A DNA stretch of 64,000 nt from an uncultured Eubacteriales bacterium (GTDB taxonomy: Bacteria; Bacillota; Clostridia; TANB77; UBA1234). The stretch is taken from contig CASDSU010000013.1 of assembly GCA_949283575.1 (NCBI GenBank), forward strand, positions 62,001-126,000. The letters run 5' to 3'. Numbering within the stretch: the stretch's first letter is position 1; every line of letters starts with the position of its first letter. This document shows positions 35,018 to 42,862 of this stretch, piece by piece. Under the pieces are notes generated by a model. It did no database searches, was not told the origin of the DNA, and was given only the letters and a program-made list of their open reading frames with translations. A program made the position numbers and the translations under genes.

Positions 35018-36115
35018 ATGGATAAACAAGCATGGGCGAGAATAGCAAAGGTTTTTGTCTTAGTGGTTGCAGTTTGCGCTGGCGTTATTTGTGTAGCATA
35101 TAATTTGAAAATGAAGAAAACAACTAATAATGAAGATTTATTAGTTAGTGGAGATATGCTTTCTGGAGATGTTCTTTCAGGTGACATAAGTGGAGATACT
35201 ATTTCTGGTGATATTCAAGAGGAAGAAGAAATATATCTTGGTCCAAATATATTTTCTGGTGATTCAAGACCAATTGCTGTAATGATAGATAATGAAAAAC
35301 CAGCTTGGGTTAATCATGGAGGTCTTAATTCTGCATATATGTTATATGAGTTTATAATTGAAGGTGGAGAAACCAGAATTATGGCGTTTTTTAAGGGTGT
35401 AGCTCCTGATTATGTAGGGCCAGTTAGAAGCGCTAGACATTATTTCTTAGATTATGCAATGGAGCATGATGCAATATTTACTCATTTTGGATGGAGTCCA
35501 CTTGCACAATCAGATATTAAAACTCTAGGAATAAATAATATAAATGGTATATATGATACATTTTTCTGGAGAGTTCCACCAAAGAGTTCATATCACAATG
35601 CTATAACAAGTATGGAGAATTTAATAAAACAGATTACGAACAAAAAATATCGTAATACATCAACAGCGGAAAGTATCATTAAGTATAATAAATATGATAC
35701 AGATATAGAGTCTGGTGATATTGCAAATTCAATAAAAATAAAATATTCTGCGACACAAAATGTTTCATATCAATATGATCCAGAAAGAAAAGTTTATTTA
35801 AGAAGTATGAGAGGACAAGTTCATAAAGATTCTCAAACTGGTGAACAATTTTATGCCAAAAATATAGTTATGATACATGTAAAAGATGAACTTTTAGACG
35901 ATCCGGAAGATAAGGGAAGAAGAAATCTTTATAATATAGGTACTGGAAAGGGATATTATGTAACGAATGGAAGTCTTCAGCCAATTGTATGGGAGAAAAG
36001 GGATAGAAAATCAAGAACAGTTTATTATGATATGAATGGTGAGGAAATAACTTTTAATGACGGAATAACATGGGTACAAATAGTTCCAATCACAGGTACC
36101 ATAACTTGGGAATAA
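35018..36115 (+). CDS. DUF3048 (YerB-like) exported protein with SGD-repeat spacer
   Basis: This 365-residue protein has an N-terminal membrane anchor (residues about 8-27), then a spacer with six S-G-D triplets (residues about 44-70), then a DUF3048 domain: PIAVMIDNEKPAWVNHGGL, EGGETRIMAFFKG and VGPVRSARHYFLDYA. YerB-like proteins are surface lipoproteins, some of them sporulation or wall related. The repeat spacer resembles the SGE spacer of the PdaA protein at 30.5 kb. Biochemical role is unknown. Confidence 0.85.
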   Translation: MDKQAWARIAKVFVLVVAVCAGVICVAYNLKMKKTTNNEDLLVSGDMLSGDVLSGDISGDTISGDIQEEEEIYLGPNIFSGDSRPIAVMIDNEKPAWVNHGGLNSAYMLYEFIIEGGETRIMAFFKGVAPDYVGPVRSARHYFLDYAMEHDAIFTHFGWSPLAQSDIKTLGINNINGIYDTFFWRVPPKSSYHNAITSMENLIKQITNKKYRNTSTAESIIKYNKYDTDIESGDIANSIKIKYSATQNVSYQYDPERKVYLRSMRGQVHKDSQTGEQFYAKNIVMIHVKDELLDDPEDKGRRNLYNIGTGKGYYVTNGSLQPIVWEKRDRKSRTVYYDMNGEEITFNDGITWVQIVPITGTITWE

Positions 36116-36134
36116 TTAATGAAAGGATTTTAGT

Positions 36135-36533
36135 ATGACAAATAGAGAGTTGATAAATATGGCGATTGAAGCTAGAAAAAATGCAATAAGTCCAACTAAG
36201 TATTATTGTGGTGCGGCGATACTTGCTTCAAACGGGAAAATATACACGGGTTGTAACTTAGGTAGTGAAGATGGTATTTTTAATATATGTGCTGAAAGAG
36301 TAGCGATATGTAAAATGCTTTCGGATGGTGAGAAAAGTTTTGAAAAAATAGCCGTTGTAGGAGGTCCAGAATCAGAGCTTATATATACCACTCCATGTGG
36401 TGTATGCAGACAATTGATATTAAATTTTGGTAAAGATATCGAAGTTATAATGGGATATCCGAATGAGAATAATGAAATAGAAGAAAAAATATTTAAAATT
36501 TACGAACTACTTCCAGGTGGATTTTCGATGTAA
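36135..36533 (+). CDS. cdd: Cytidine deaminase
   Basis: This 132-residue tetramer-type deaminase has the zinc motifs CAERVAICK (C-A-E) and PCGVCRQLI. It deaminates cytidine to uridine. The usual N-terminal phenylalanine region is changed (TKYYCGAAIL where SxFxVGAAL is common), but the catalytic Glu and Cys are all present. It sits between DUF3048 and era, as in many Clostridia. Confidence 0.93.
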   Translation: MTNRELINMAIEARKNAISPTKYYCGAAILASNGKIYTGCNLGSEDGIFNICAERVAICKMLSDGEKSFEKIAVVGGPESELIYTTPCGVCRQLILNFGKDIEVIMGYPNENNEIEEKIFKIYELLPGGFSM

Positions 36534-36551
36534 TTTAAGGAGGAAAAAACA

Positions 36552-37439
36552 ATGTTTAAGTCAGGTTTTGTAGCAATAGTTGGAAGACCTAATGTTGGTA
36601 AGTCTACACTATTAAATACTTTAGCTGGGCAAAAAATTGCAATAGTGTCTAATAAACCACAAACAACCAGAACAGCTATAAAAGGTATAATTAATCGTGA
36701 AGATGCACAAATTATATTTACAGATACGCCAGGTATACACAAACCTAAGAATAAGCTTGGTGAAAAAATGGCAGAAACAATAGATGAAGCGGTTAGCGAT
36801 GTTGATTTAATTTTATATTTAATTGAAGGTACAGATAAAGGAATAGGTCTTGCTAATGAGTTCATTTTAAATAAAGTAATTGAACAAAAAACAAAGGCTA
36901 TATTAGTAATTAACAAAGTTGATTTAGTTAAGAAAGAAAGTTTGTTAGAATTGATAAAGATATATAGTGAAAAGCATAATTTTGAGGCAATAATACCTAT
37001 TTCTGCTAAGAAAAATGAAGGTGTTGAAACTTTATTTGAAAAGATAGTAGAACTACTTCCTGAAGGTCCAGCGTATTATGATACTGAAGAGTGGACAGAT
37101 CAAACTGAAAGACAAATAGTTGAAGAAACAATTAGAGAAAAAGCTTTAAGATCATTAGATGATGAGGTTCCTCATGGAATAGCTGTTGAGGTTATTTCAA
37201 TGAAGAAGAGAGAAAATAAAGAATTATACGATATTGAAGCAACTATATATTGTGAGAAGAAAACTCATAAAGGAATTATAATAGGTAAAGATGGTTCGAT
37301 GCTTAAGAAAATTGGAGAAAGAGCAAGACAAGATATTGAGGAAATGTTAGGTTGTCAAGTTAATTTGCAATTGTGGGTTAAAGTAAAGGAAGATTGGAGA
37401 GATAATGAGACAAGATTAAATCAAATCTTTCGTGGATAG
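36552..37439 (+). CDS. era: GTPase Era
   Basis: This 295-residue protein has G1 GRPNVGKSTLLNTL, G3 DTPGIH, G4 NKVD and a C-terminal KH domain with GIIIGKDGSMLKKIGERARQDIE. Era binds the 3' end of 16S rRNA in 30S assembly. It is in the ybeY-cdd-era-yqzL-recO order typical of Firmicutes. Confidence 0.97.
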   Translation: MFKSGFVAIVGRPNVGKSTLLNTLAGQKIAIVSNKPQTTRTAIKGIINREDAQIIFTDTPGIHKPKNKLGEKMAETIDEAVSDVDLILYLIEGTDKGIGLANEFILNKVIEQKTKAILVINKVDLVKKESLLELIKIYSEKHNFEAIIPISAKKNEGVETLFEKIVELLPEGPAYYDTEEWTDQTERQIVEETIREKALRSLDDEVPHGIAVEVISMKKRENKELYDIEATIYCEKKTHKGIIIGKDGSMLKKIGERARQDIEEMLGCQVNLQLWVKVKEDWRDNETRLNQIFRG

Positions 37440-37513
37440 ACTAAAACTTTAGAGAATGGCGAAATTTATTTGTCGTGTCTGAATTTCAAGGGTAAACAAA
37501 GGAGGAAGGTCAT

Positions 37514-37681
37514 ATGAGTAAGGATTTTGCATGGCAATTATTTAAAAATACAGGTAATGTGGATGCTTTTATGATTATGCGCGATATCGAAAATGGTCCA
37601 ACAACTTGTGATAAAACTGAAGCGAAAAATGTATTAGGTGATATTAATGGGAATAGTAAGAACGAAGGGGATAGTAATTAA
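37514..37681 (+). CDS. yqzL: YqzL-family small protein
   Basis: This 55-residue protein starts MSKDFAWQLFKNTGNVDAF, the conserved YqzL N-terminus. It lies between era and recO, the known YqzL location. AGGAGGAAGG precedes ATG 37514. The last 35 bases overlap the start of recO in another frame, so recO translation is probably coupled to it. Function is unknown. Confidence 0.85.
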   Translation: MSKDFAWQLFKNTGNVDAFMIMRDIENGPTTCDKTEAKNVLGDINGNSKNEGDSN

Positions 37682-38382
37682 AATTGCGAACTCTTCTGAA
37701 AATGATAAAATACTTACGATATTAACTGCAGAAAAAGGAAAAATAAGAGCTTTTTGTAAAGGTGCAAAGAAACCAAAAAGCTCTTTTTTAGCAAGTACAG
37801 AGTTCTTATCATTTAGTGATATGATTTTATTTGAAGGTAATGGTGATATGTACAGCCTAAATTCTGCAGAGCCTATTAATGTTTTTTATAACTTGAGAAA
37901 AGATATTGATAAATTGATGTATGCATCGATAATTGCTCAAATAATGAATGATGTGTGTCAAGAAGAAGAGTTATCTTTTAATAGGCTACAACTACTATTA
38001 AACACTTTGTATGTGATATCGGAAACAGAGAAAAATTTAGAGCTTGTATATTCAATATTTAGAATAAGACTTCTTGCAATTCTTCGGTTTTGTACCAAGA
38101 CTAAATGTGTGTACGAGTTGTAATGTAGAAATATCTAACATGAAAGATATTTATTTTAGCATAAAAGATAATGGTATAAAGTGTGATGCTTGTAAAAGAC
38201 AAGATAAAGGAGCTGTTACTTTATCATATACTGCATATACTAGTCTTGTATATATTTTGTCATCTGATGCCAAAAAGATATTTTCATTTGATGTGCCTGA
38301 AGATGTGATAAAAGAGATATCTTTACTTGCACAAATCTATACAAATGAAAAACTTGAAAAAGAGTATAAATTGTTGATGTAA
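37647..38382 (+). CDS. recO: DNA repair protein RecO, whose frame requires a +1 shift at CGG 38085-38087
   Basis: ATG 37647 (AGGTG site seven bases upstream) starts MGIVRTKGIVIK with the RecO OB-fold (GAKKPKSSFLASTEFLSFSD). The frame meets CGG at 38085-38087 in IRLLAIL-CGG and stops 11 codons later. Skipping C 38085 gives GGT and continues LGFVPRLNVCTSCNVE, the conserved RecO sequence with its LG(F/Y)xPxLxxC motif. A second Cys pair, CDACKRQ, follows. The joined product is 244 residues, the normal RecO length. RecO anneals and loads RecA with RecR. This is the second core gene showing the same CGG-linked shift as priA. Confidence 0.9.
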
Positions 38383-38432
38383 ACCATTTTATGTGCAACA
38401 AGGTTGTATAAGAAACAAAGGAGGAACTAAGA

Positions 38433-39683
38433 ATGAAAAAGAGATTTTTTTTAGCTGTAGCATTATTTATTTTAGTTGTAGGAATAGTTGCATGTGGGCG
38501 TAAAGGTGGAAATGATGAATCAGGTATGAAGCTTGAAAATATGAAACCAACAAAAGAGACTGCATTTGAGGTTGAAGGTGGAGTATTGATAAGTTTCAAA
38601 GACAATGTTGTAAAAGATAAAAAAATAGTAATTCCAGAAAGTATAAATGGTGAAGTGATAACAAAAATTGCAGATGGTGCTTTTTGTGAAAATGAAAATA
38701 TAGAGGGAATACTTATTCCTGATTCGATTACTGAAATAGGTGAGCAAGCCTTTGCTAATTGTGAAAATTTGTCAGAAGTTATATTGTCTAGTAATTTGAT
38801 TTCATTACCTATGTCTGTATTTTATGGAACAGCGATAGAAGGTGTTGTTATTCCAGAAAGTGTACAAAGCATAGGAGAATATGCTTTTGCAGATTGTCAT
38901 AGCTTAAAAGAAATAAGTATTCCGTCAAGTGTAAAATCTATTGATTCGTCCTCTTTTATGGATACATATAATTTGACAAGTATTAATGTTGCAGAAGAAA
39001 ATTTAAATTTTTCTTCAGAAAATGGAGTATTATTCAACAAAGAAAAAACAAACTTGATAAAATATCCAGCTAATAAAGAAGATTCATCATATATTGTGCC
39101 AAGTGGTGTTAAAGAAGTTTCTTCTTTTGCATTTTTAGGTTCAAAAAAATTGAAAACTATAAATTTATCTGATGTTGAAAATGTTGGAAGTATTGCATTT
39201 TTAAATTCAGAAAATTTGGAAGAAGTAATTTTTGGTAGTGATTTTGCTGAACCATATGATGGTTTCCCATATTTATTTAGAGGTTGTAATAAAATAAAAA
39301 GAATAGAAATTGCAGAAGAAAATGAAGTGTTTTCAACAGTTGATGGTGCGGTGTATAATAAAGATAAAACGGAACTTATATATTTTCCGCAAGTTATGGA
39401 AAATGTTATAGTTAACATACCAGTAGGTGTTGAGAAAATAGCGAATGCTGCTTTTATAGAGCATGAAGAATTACGAGGCGTCGTTTTTTCAGATACAGTC
39501 AAGGTGATCGGAAGAGGTGCATTTGAAGGTTGCATAAATTTGAAAAATGTTGTTGTGCCAGATAATGTGGAAACAGTAGAAACAAGAGCTTTTTTAGATG
39601 TTCCTCGAATGGCTGTAAAATTACCTGATTCAATAAAAAATGTTGAGGAAATTTTTGTAGATGTGTTGCCAGATGATGAATAG
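38433..39683 (+). CDS. BspA-type leucine-rich-repeat lipoprotein
   Basis: This 416-residue protein has a lipoprotein signal (ILVVGIVAC, Cys about residue 20) and about 10 LRR_5 repeats of the form GAFxxCxxLxxIxIPxSVxxIG (IADGAFCENENIEGILIPDS; IGEQAFANCENLSEVIL; IGEYAFADCHSLKEISIP). Such repeats form right-handed solenoids on surface proteins, often for adhesion. It lies between recO and the glyS T-box. The ligand is unknown. Confidence 0.9.
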   Translation: MKKRFFLAVALFILVVGIVACGRKGGNDESGMKLENMKPTKETAFEVEGGVLISFKDNVVKDKKIVIPESINGEVITKIADGAFCENENIEGILIPDSITEIGEQAFANCENLSEVILSSNLISLPMSVFYGTAIEGVVIPESVQSIGEYAFADCHSLKEISIPSSVKSIDSSSFMDTYNLTSINVAEENLNFSSENGVLFNKEKTNLIKYPANKEDSSYIVPSGVKEVSSFAFLGSKKLKTINLSDVENVGSIAFLNSENLEEVIFGSDFAEPYDGFPYLFRGCNKIKRIEIAEENEVFSTVDGAVYNKDKTELIYFPQVMENVIVNIPVGVEKIANAAFIEHEELRGVVFSDTVKVIGRGAFEGCINLKNVVVPDNVETVETRAFLDVPRMAVKLPDSIKNVEEIFVDVLPDDE

Positions 39684-39712
39684 TGTGATATTATGTCTAC
39701 ATATTAATAGAT

Positions 39713-39921
39713 TACGTTGATGAAGAAGAGTACTTATATTAATGTTTTATAGAGAGTCTGATATATGCTGGAAATCAGATAGACATATATAAGGAAAGGA
39801 GCTTTTGAGTGATTATAAATTAAGGTGAGTGATTTGAAGATAATCAGATTGCTAACTAGGGTGGAACCGCGGAAAATAATTTCGTCCCTAGCTATGTATT
39901 TAATACGTAGCTAGGGTTTTT
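39713..39921 (+). promoter_or_regulatory. Glycyl T-box riboswitch upstream of glyS
   Basis: The T-box core AGGGTGGAACCGCG lies at 39858-39871. Stem I is visible: CTTATAT (39733-39739) with ATATAAG (39787-39793), and TCTGAT (39757-39762) with ATCAGA (39774-39779). A candidate specifier GGA (glycine) stands at 39798-39800. The terminator CCCTAGCTATGTATT (39886-39900) pairs with AATACGTAGCTAGGG (39902-39916), followed by T5. Uncharged glycyl-tRNA is expected to favour the antiterminator and turn on glyS. Confidence 0.92.
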
Positions 39922-39978
39922 GTTTGTATAAAATCTAGCTTACGTTAAATACGAAGCATAAATTTAAAGGAGGAAAAT

Positions 39979-41370
39979 ATGATGGTAGAAAAATCAATGG
40001 AAAAAATAGTTGCGCTTTGCAAAAGTAGAGGATTTGTATTTCAAGGTTCTGAAATATATGGTGGTCTTGCAAATTCATGGGATTATGGTCCAATAGGTTC
40101 AGAACTTAAGAAAAATATCAAAGATGCTTGGTGGCAAAAATTTATAAGAGAAAACAAATATAACGTAGGTATTGATGCTGCAATAATTATGAATCCAGAA
40201 GTTTGGGTTACAACAGGTCATGTTGGAGGATTTAGTGATCCGCTAATAGATTGTAAAGCTTGTAAGACAAGACATAGAGCAGATAAGTTAATTGAAGAAT
40301 GGTCTTTCAAAAACGGTGAGCAAGTTTCTGGTCTTGATGGATGGTCAAATGAAGAATTAGTAAATTATATAAAAGAAAATAATATTCCATGTCCTGATTG
40401 TGGTAAAAATGATTTTACTGACATTAGAAAGTTCAATTTGATGTTTAAAACTTTCATGGGTGTTACGGAAGATGCTAAATCTGAAGTTTATCTTCGTCCA
40501 GAAACAGCTCAAGGTATGTTTGTAAACTTTAAAAATGTTCAAAGAGCTACAAGAGGAAAGATGCCAATGGGTATTGGTCAAATGGGACGTTCATTTAGAA
40601 ATGAAATTACACCTGGTAACTTTATTTTCAGAACAAGAGAATTCGAACAAATGGAACTTGAGTTTTTCTGCAAACCTGGAACAGATTTAGAATGGTATGA
40701 ATATTGGAAAGAATTTTGTAAAAATTGGCTTATAAGCATTGGAATTAAAGAAAAAAATTTAAGAATGAGAGAACATTCTAAAGAAGAACTTTCTTTCTAT
40801 AGTAAAGGAACAACAGATATTGAGTATTTATTCCCATTTGGTTGGGGTGAATTGTGGGGAATCGCTGACAGAACGGATTATGATTTATCTAGACATATGG
40901 AAGCTTCAAAAACAGATTTAACATATTTGGATCCTGAAACAAACGAAAAATATGTTCCATATTGTGTTGAACCAGCTGTTGGTGTTGATAGAATTTTCTT
41001 AACAGTTCTTTGTGATGCATATGATGAGGAAGAGGTAGCAGAAGGAGATGTTAGAACAGTACTTCACTTAAGTCCTGCACTTGCTCCATTTAAAGCTGCT
41101 GTACTTCCACTTTCTAAAAAATTAACTGAAAAAGCTACAGAAGTTTATGATGAACTTTCAAAGAAATTTAATATTGAATATGACGAAGCGGGAAGTATTG
41201 GTAAAAGATATAGAAGAGAAGACGAAATTGGTACCCCATATTGTATAACAATTGACTTTGAGACATTAGAAGATAATGCTGTTACAGTTAGAGATAGAGA
41301 CACAATGGAACAAATCAGATTACCTATTTCTGAACTAGAGAAATTCTTAGAAGAAAAAACAAGATTTTAA
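39979..41370 (+). CDS. glyS: Glycyl-tRNA synthetase (dimeric type)
   Basis: This 463-residue class II synthetase of the alpha-2 type has [28 protein letters not shown] (motif 1 region), [14 protein letters not shown] (motif 2 region), [24 protein letters not shown] and the C-terminal anticodon-binding domain starting near residue 365. It charges tRNA-Gly. AGGAGGAAA is upstream of ATG 39979. A second in-frame ATG follows immediately. Control is by the T-box leader. Confidence 0.97.
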   Translation: MMVEKSMEKIVALCKSRGFVFQGSEIYGGLANSWDYGPIGSELKKNIKDAWWQKFIRENKYNVGIDAAIIMNPEVWVTTGHVGGFSDPLIDCKACKTRHRADKLIEEWSFKNGEQVSGLDGWSNEELVNYIKENNIPCPDCGKNDFTDIRKFNLMFKTFMGVTEDAKSEVYLRPETAQGMFVNFKNVQRATRGKMPMGIGQMGRSFRNEITPGNFIFRTREFEQMELEFFCKPGTDLEWYEYWKEFCKNWLISIGIKEKNLRMREHSKEELSFYSKGTTDIEYLFPFGWGELWGIADRTDYDLSRHMEASKTDLTYLDPETNEKYVPYCVEPAVGVDRIFLTVLCDAYDEEEVAEGDVRTVLHLSPALAPFKAAVLPLSKKLTEKATEVYDELSKKFNIEYDEAGSIGKRYRREDEIGTPYCITIDFETLEDNAVTVRDRDTMEQIRLPISELEKFLEEKTRF

Positions 41371-41405
41371 TCATAATTTACTTACATTTTGAAGGAGGTT
41401 TTGAA

Positions 41406-41675
41406 ATGGAAAGGAAATTAGGTTTTGGTTTTATGAGATTACCTTTGCTTGAAAAAGGAAATGCAAAAAGTTGTTGAAATTATTCTAGTTATTTTGAATT
41501 GTATAATAAGCAAAGTCAATTTGGAGATTCGTCGAACTCCAAAAATAAGTATGCGGAAATGAAAGGTTGTGGTAAAGCGAAAGATTGTATTGAATGTGGT
41601 GTTTGTGAAAGAGAATGTCCACAACATATAGAAATTAGAAAGCATATTAAAGAAGTATCTGAATTATTTGATTAA
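41406..41675 (+). pseudogene. Aldo/keto reductase remnant (large internal deletion, in-frame TGA)
   Basis: An AGGAGG site precedes ATG 41406 and the text MERKLGFGFMRLPLLEKG, the N-terminus of ferredoxin-linked aldo/keto reductases. After 23 codons TGA (41475-41477) stops the frame. The same frame then resumes and ends with the family C-terminus: NKYAEMKGCGKAKDC, CIECGVCEREC (4Fe-4S cysteine pattern) and CPQHIEI. About 250 residues of TIM barrel are missing between them. The gene is a relic, not a functional enzyme. Confidence 0.8.
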
Positions 41676-41698
41676 AGTTTTTAGGAGAGGTGATTTTA

Positions 41699-42724
41699 GT
41701 GCCAAGCATAAGTTATTTAGCTAAGAGACTATGCACAATGAACTATAAAGCAATGTTTGATAGAGTTAATGTGGTTAAAGAAAAATGCGATAAGTCTAAA
41801 GTTGGAATATTTTTTGACATGATTTGGTGTGGCCTTAGATATGGTGCTGGTTATGTTGATTATGATGTTATTGGTTTTTATAAATTAACATCGGCTCAGA
41901 GAAAAACTATGCTTACAAGGGGTATCAATAATAAATTTGTAAAGCAATTGAATGAAAAAGAGTATTGGCATATTTTCAATAACAAGAATGAATTTAACGA
42001 GAAGTTTGCTGATTATTTAAAGCGTGAATGGATTTATCCTGTTGATGAAAATAAAGAAAAAACGATTGAATGGATAAATTCGCACCCTGTGTTTTTTGCT
42101 AAGCCAAATGATGGACAATGTGGGAAGAATATTGAAAAAATAAATCTTTCAGATTGGAACGAAAACATAGATGGTTTATATAACCATTTAGTTGATAATA
42201 AATTGAAGTTATTGGAAGAACCAGTTATTCAATGTGAAGCCATGAGTAAATTGAATCCAAGTAGTGTAAATACGACAAGAATGGTTTCTGTTATGAATGC
42301 TGATGGTGAGGTAACGATACTTGCAACATTCGTAAGAATAGGAAATGGAAAAGTTGTAGATAATTTTAATAGTGGTGGAATGACTGCAAAAGTTGATGTT
42401 GAAACGGGGATAATTTTAGAAGAGGCAGTTAATAAAGCTGGAGAACTTTATGAAAAGCATCCAATTACAGGCACAACGATAAAAGGTTTTCAAATGCCTT
42501 ATTGGAATGAAGCGAAAGAAATGGTCAAAAGAGCTGCTAAACTAAGTACTCATGTTAGATATGTTGGATGGGATGTTGGAATGAGTGAAAAAGGTCCTGT
42601 CTTGATTGAAGGAAATCAGTTCCCAGGACATGATATTTATCAAGTAGCTGAAAAAATGAAAGATGGAGAACTTGGAGTACTTCCAATGTTTGAAGCTGCA
42701 ATTAGTGGAAAAAATAAAATGTAA
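41699..42724 (+). CDS. Sugar-transfer-associated ATP-grasp family protein
   Basis: This 341-residue protein has an ATP-grasp fold in its C-terminal two thirds: HPVFFAKPNDGQCGKNIEKI, CEAMSKLNPSSVNTTRMVSVMN and GPVLIEGNQFPGHDIYQ. The last is the ATP-grasp-like metal site. Members are found in surface-glycan loci and resemble alpha-L-glutamate ligases. GTG 41699 follows GGAGAGG by eight bases; GTG 41690 is inside that site. Substrate is unknown. It lies alone between the reductase relic and the ppdK promoter. Confidence 0.8.
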   Translation: MPSISYLAKRLCTMNYKAMFDRVNVVKEKCDKSKVGIFFDMIWCGLRYGAGYVDYDVIGFYKLTSAQRKTMLTRGINNKFVKQLNEKEYWHIFNNKNEFNEKFADYLKREWIYPVDENKEKTIEWINSHPVFFAKPNDGQCGKNIEKINLSDWNENIDGLYNHLVDNKLKLLEEPVIQCEAMSKLNPSSVNTTRMVSVMNADGEVTILATFVRIGNGKVVDNFNSGGMTAKVDVETGIILEEAVNKAGELYEKHPITGTTIKGFQMPYWNEAKEMVKRAAKLSTHVRYVGWDVGMSEKGPVLIEGNQFPGHDIYQVAEKMKDGELGVLPMFEAAISGKNKM

Positions 42725-42769
42725 AATCTTAGGAATGGCGAAAAAAGCTTGATACAATTGCAAAAAATG

Positions 42770-42798
42770 TTGATTTTTACAAGTATTAACGATATAAT
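42770..42798 (+). promoter_or_regulatory. Sigma-A promoter of ppdK
   Basis: TTGATT (42770-42775), 17 bases, TATAAT (42793-42798), about 65 bases before the ppdK start. Confidence 0.75.
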
Positions 42799-42862
42799 AC
42801 TAAAGGTTAAAAGACTAAAGAGAAAATGACAAAATTTATATAAAAACAAGGAGGAATTTTTA

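Noticed and set aside
41475-41477. TGA in the aldo/keto reductase relic as selenocysteine
   Set aside because: The barrel region is deleted, other genes here use TGA as an ordinary stop, and no SECIS-like hairpin follows directly.
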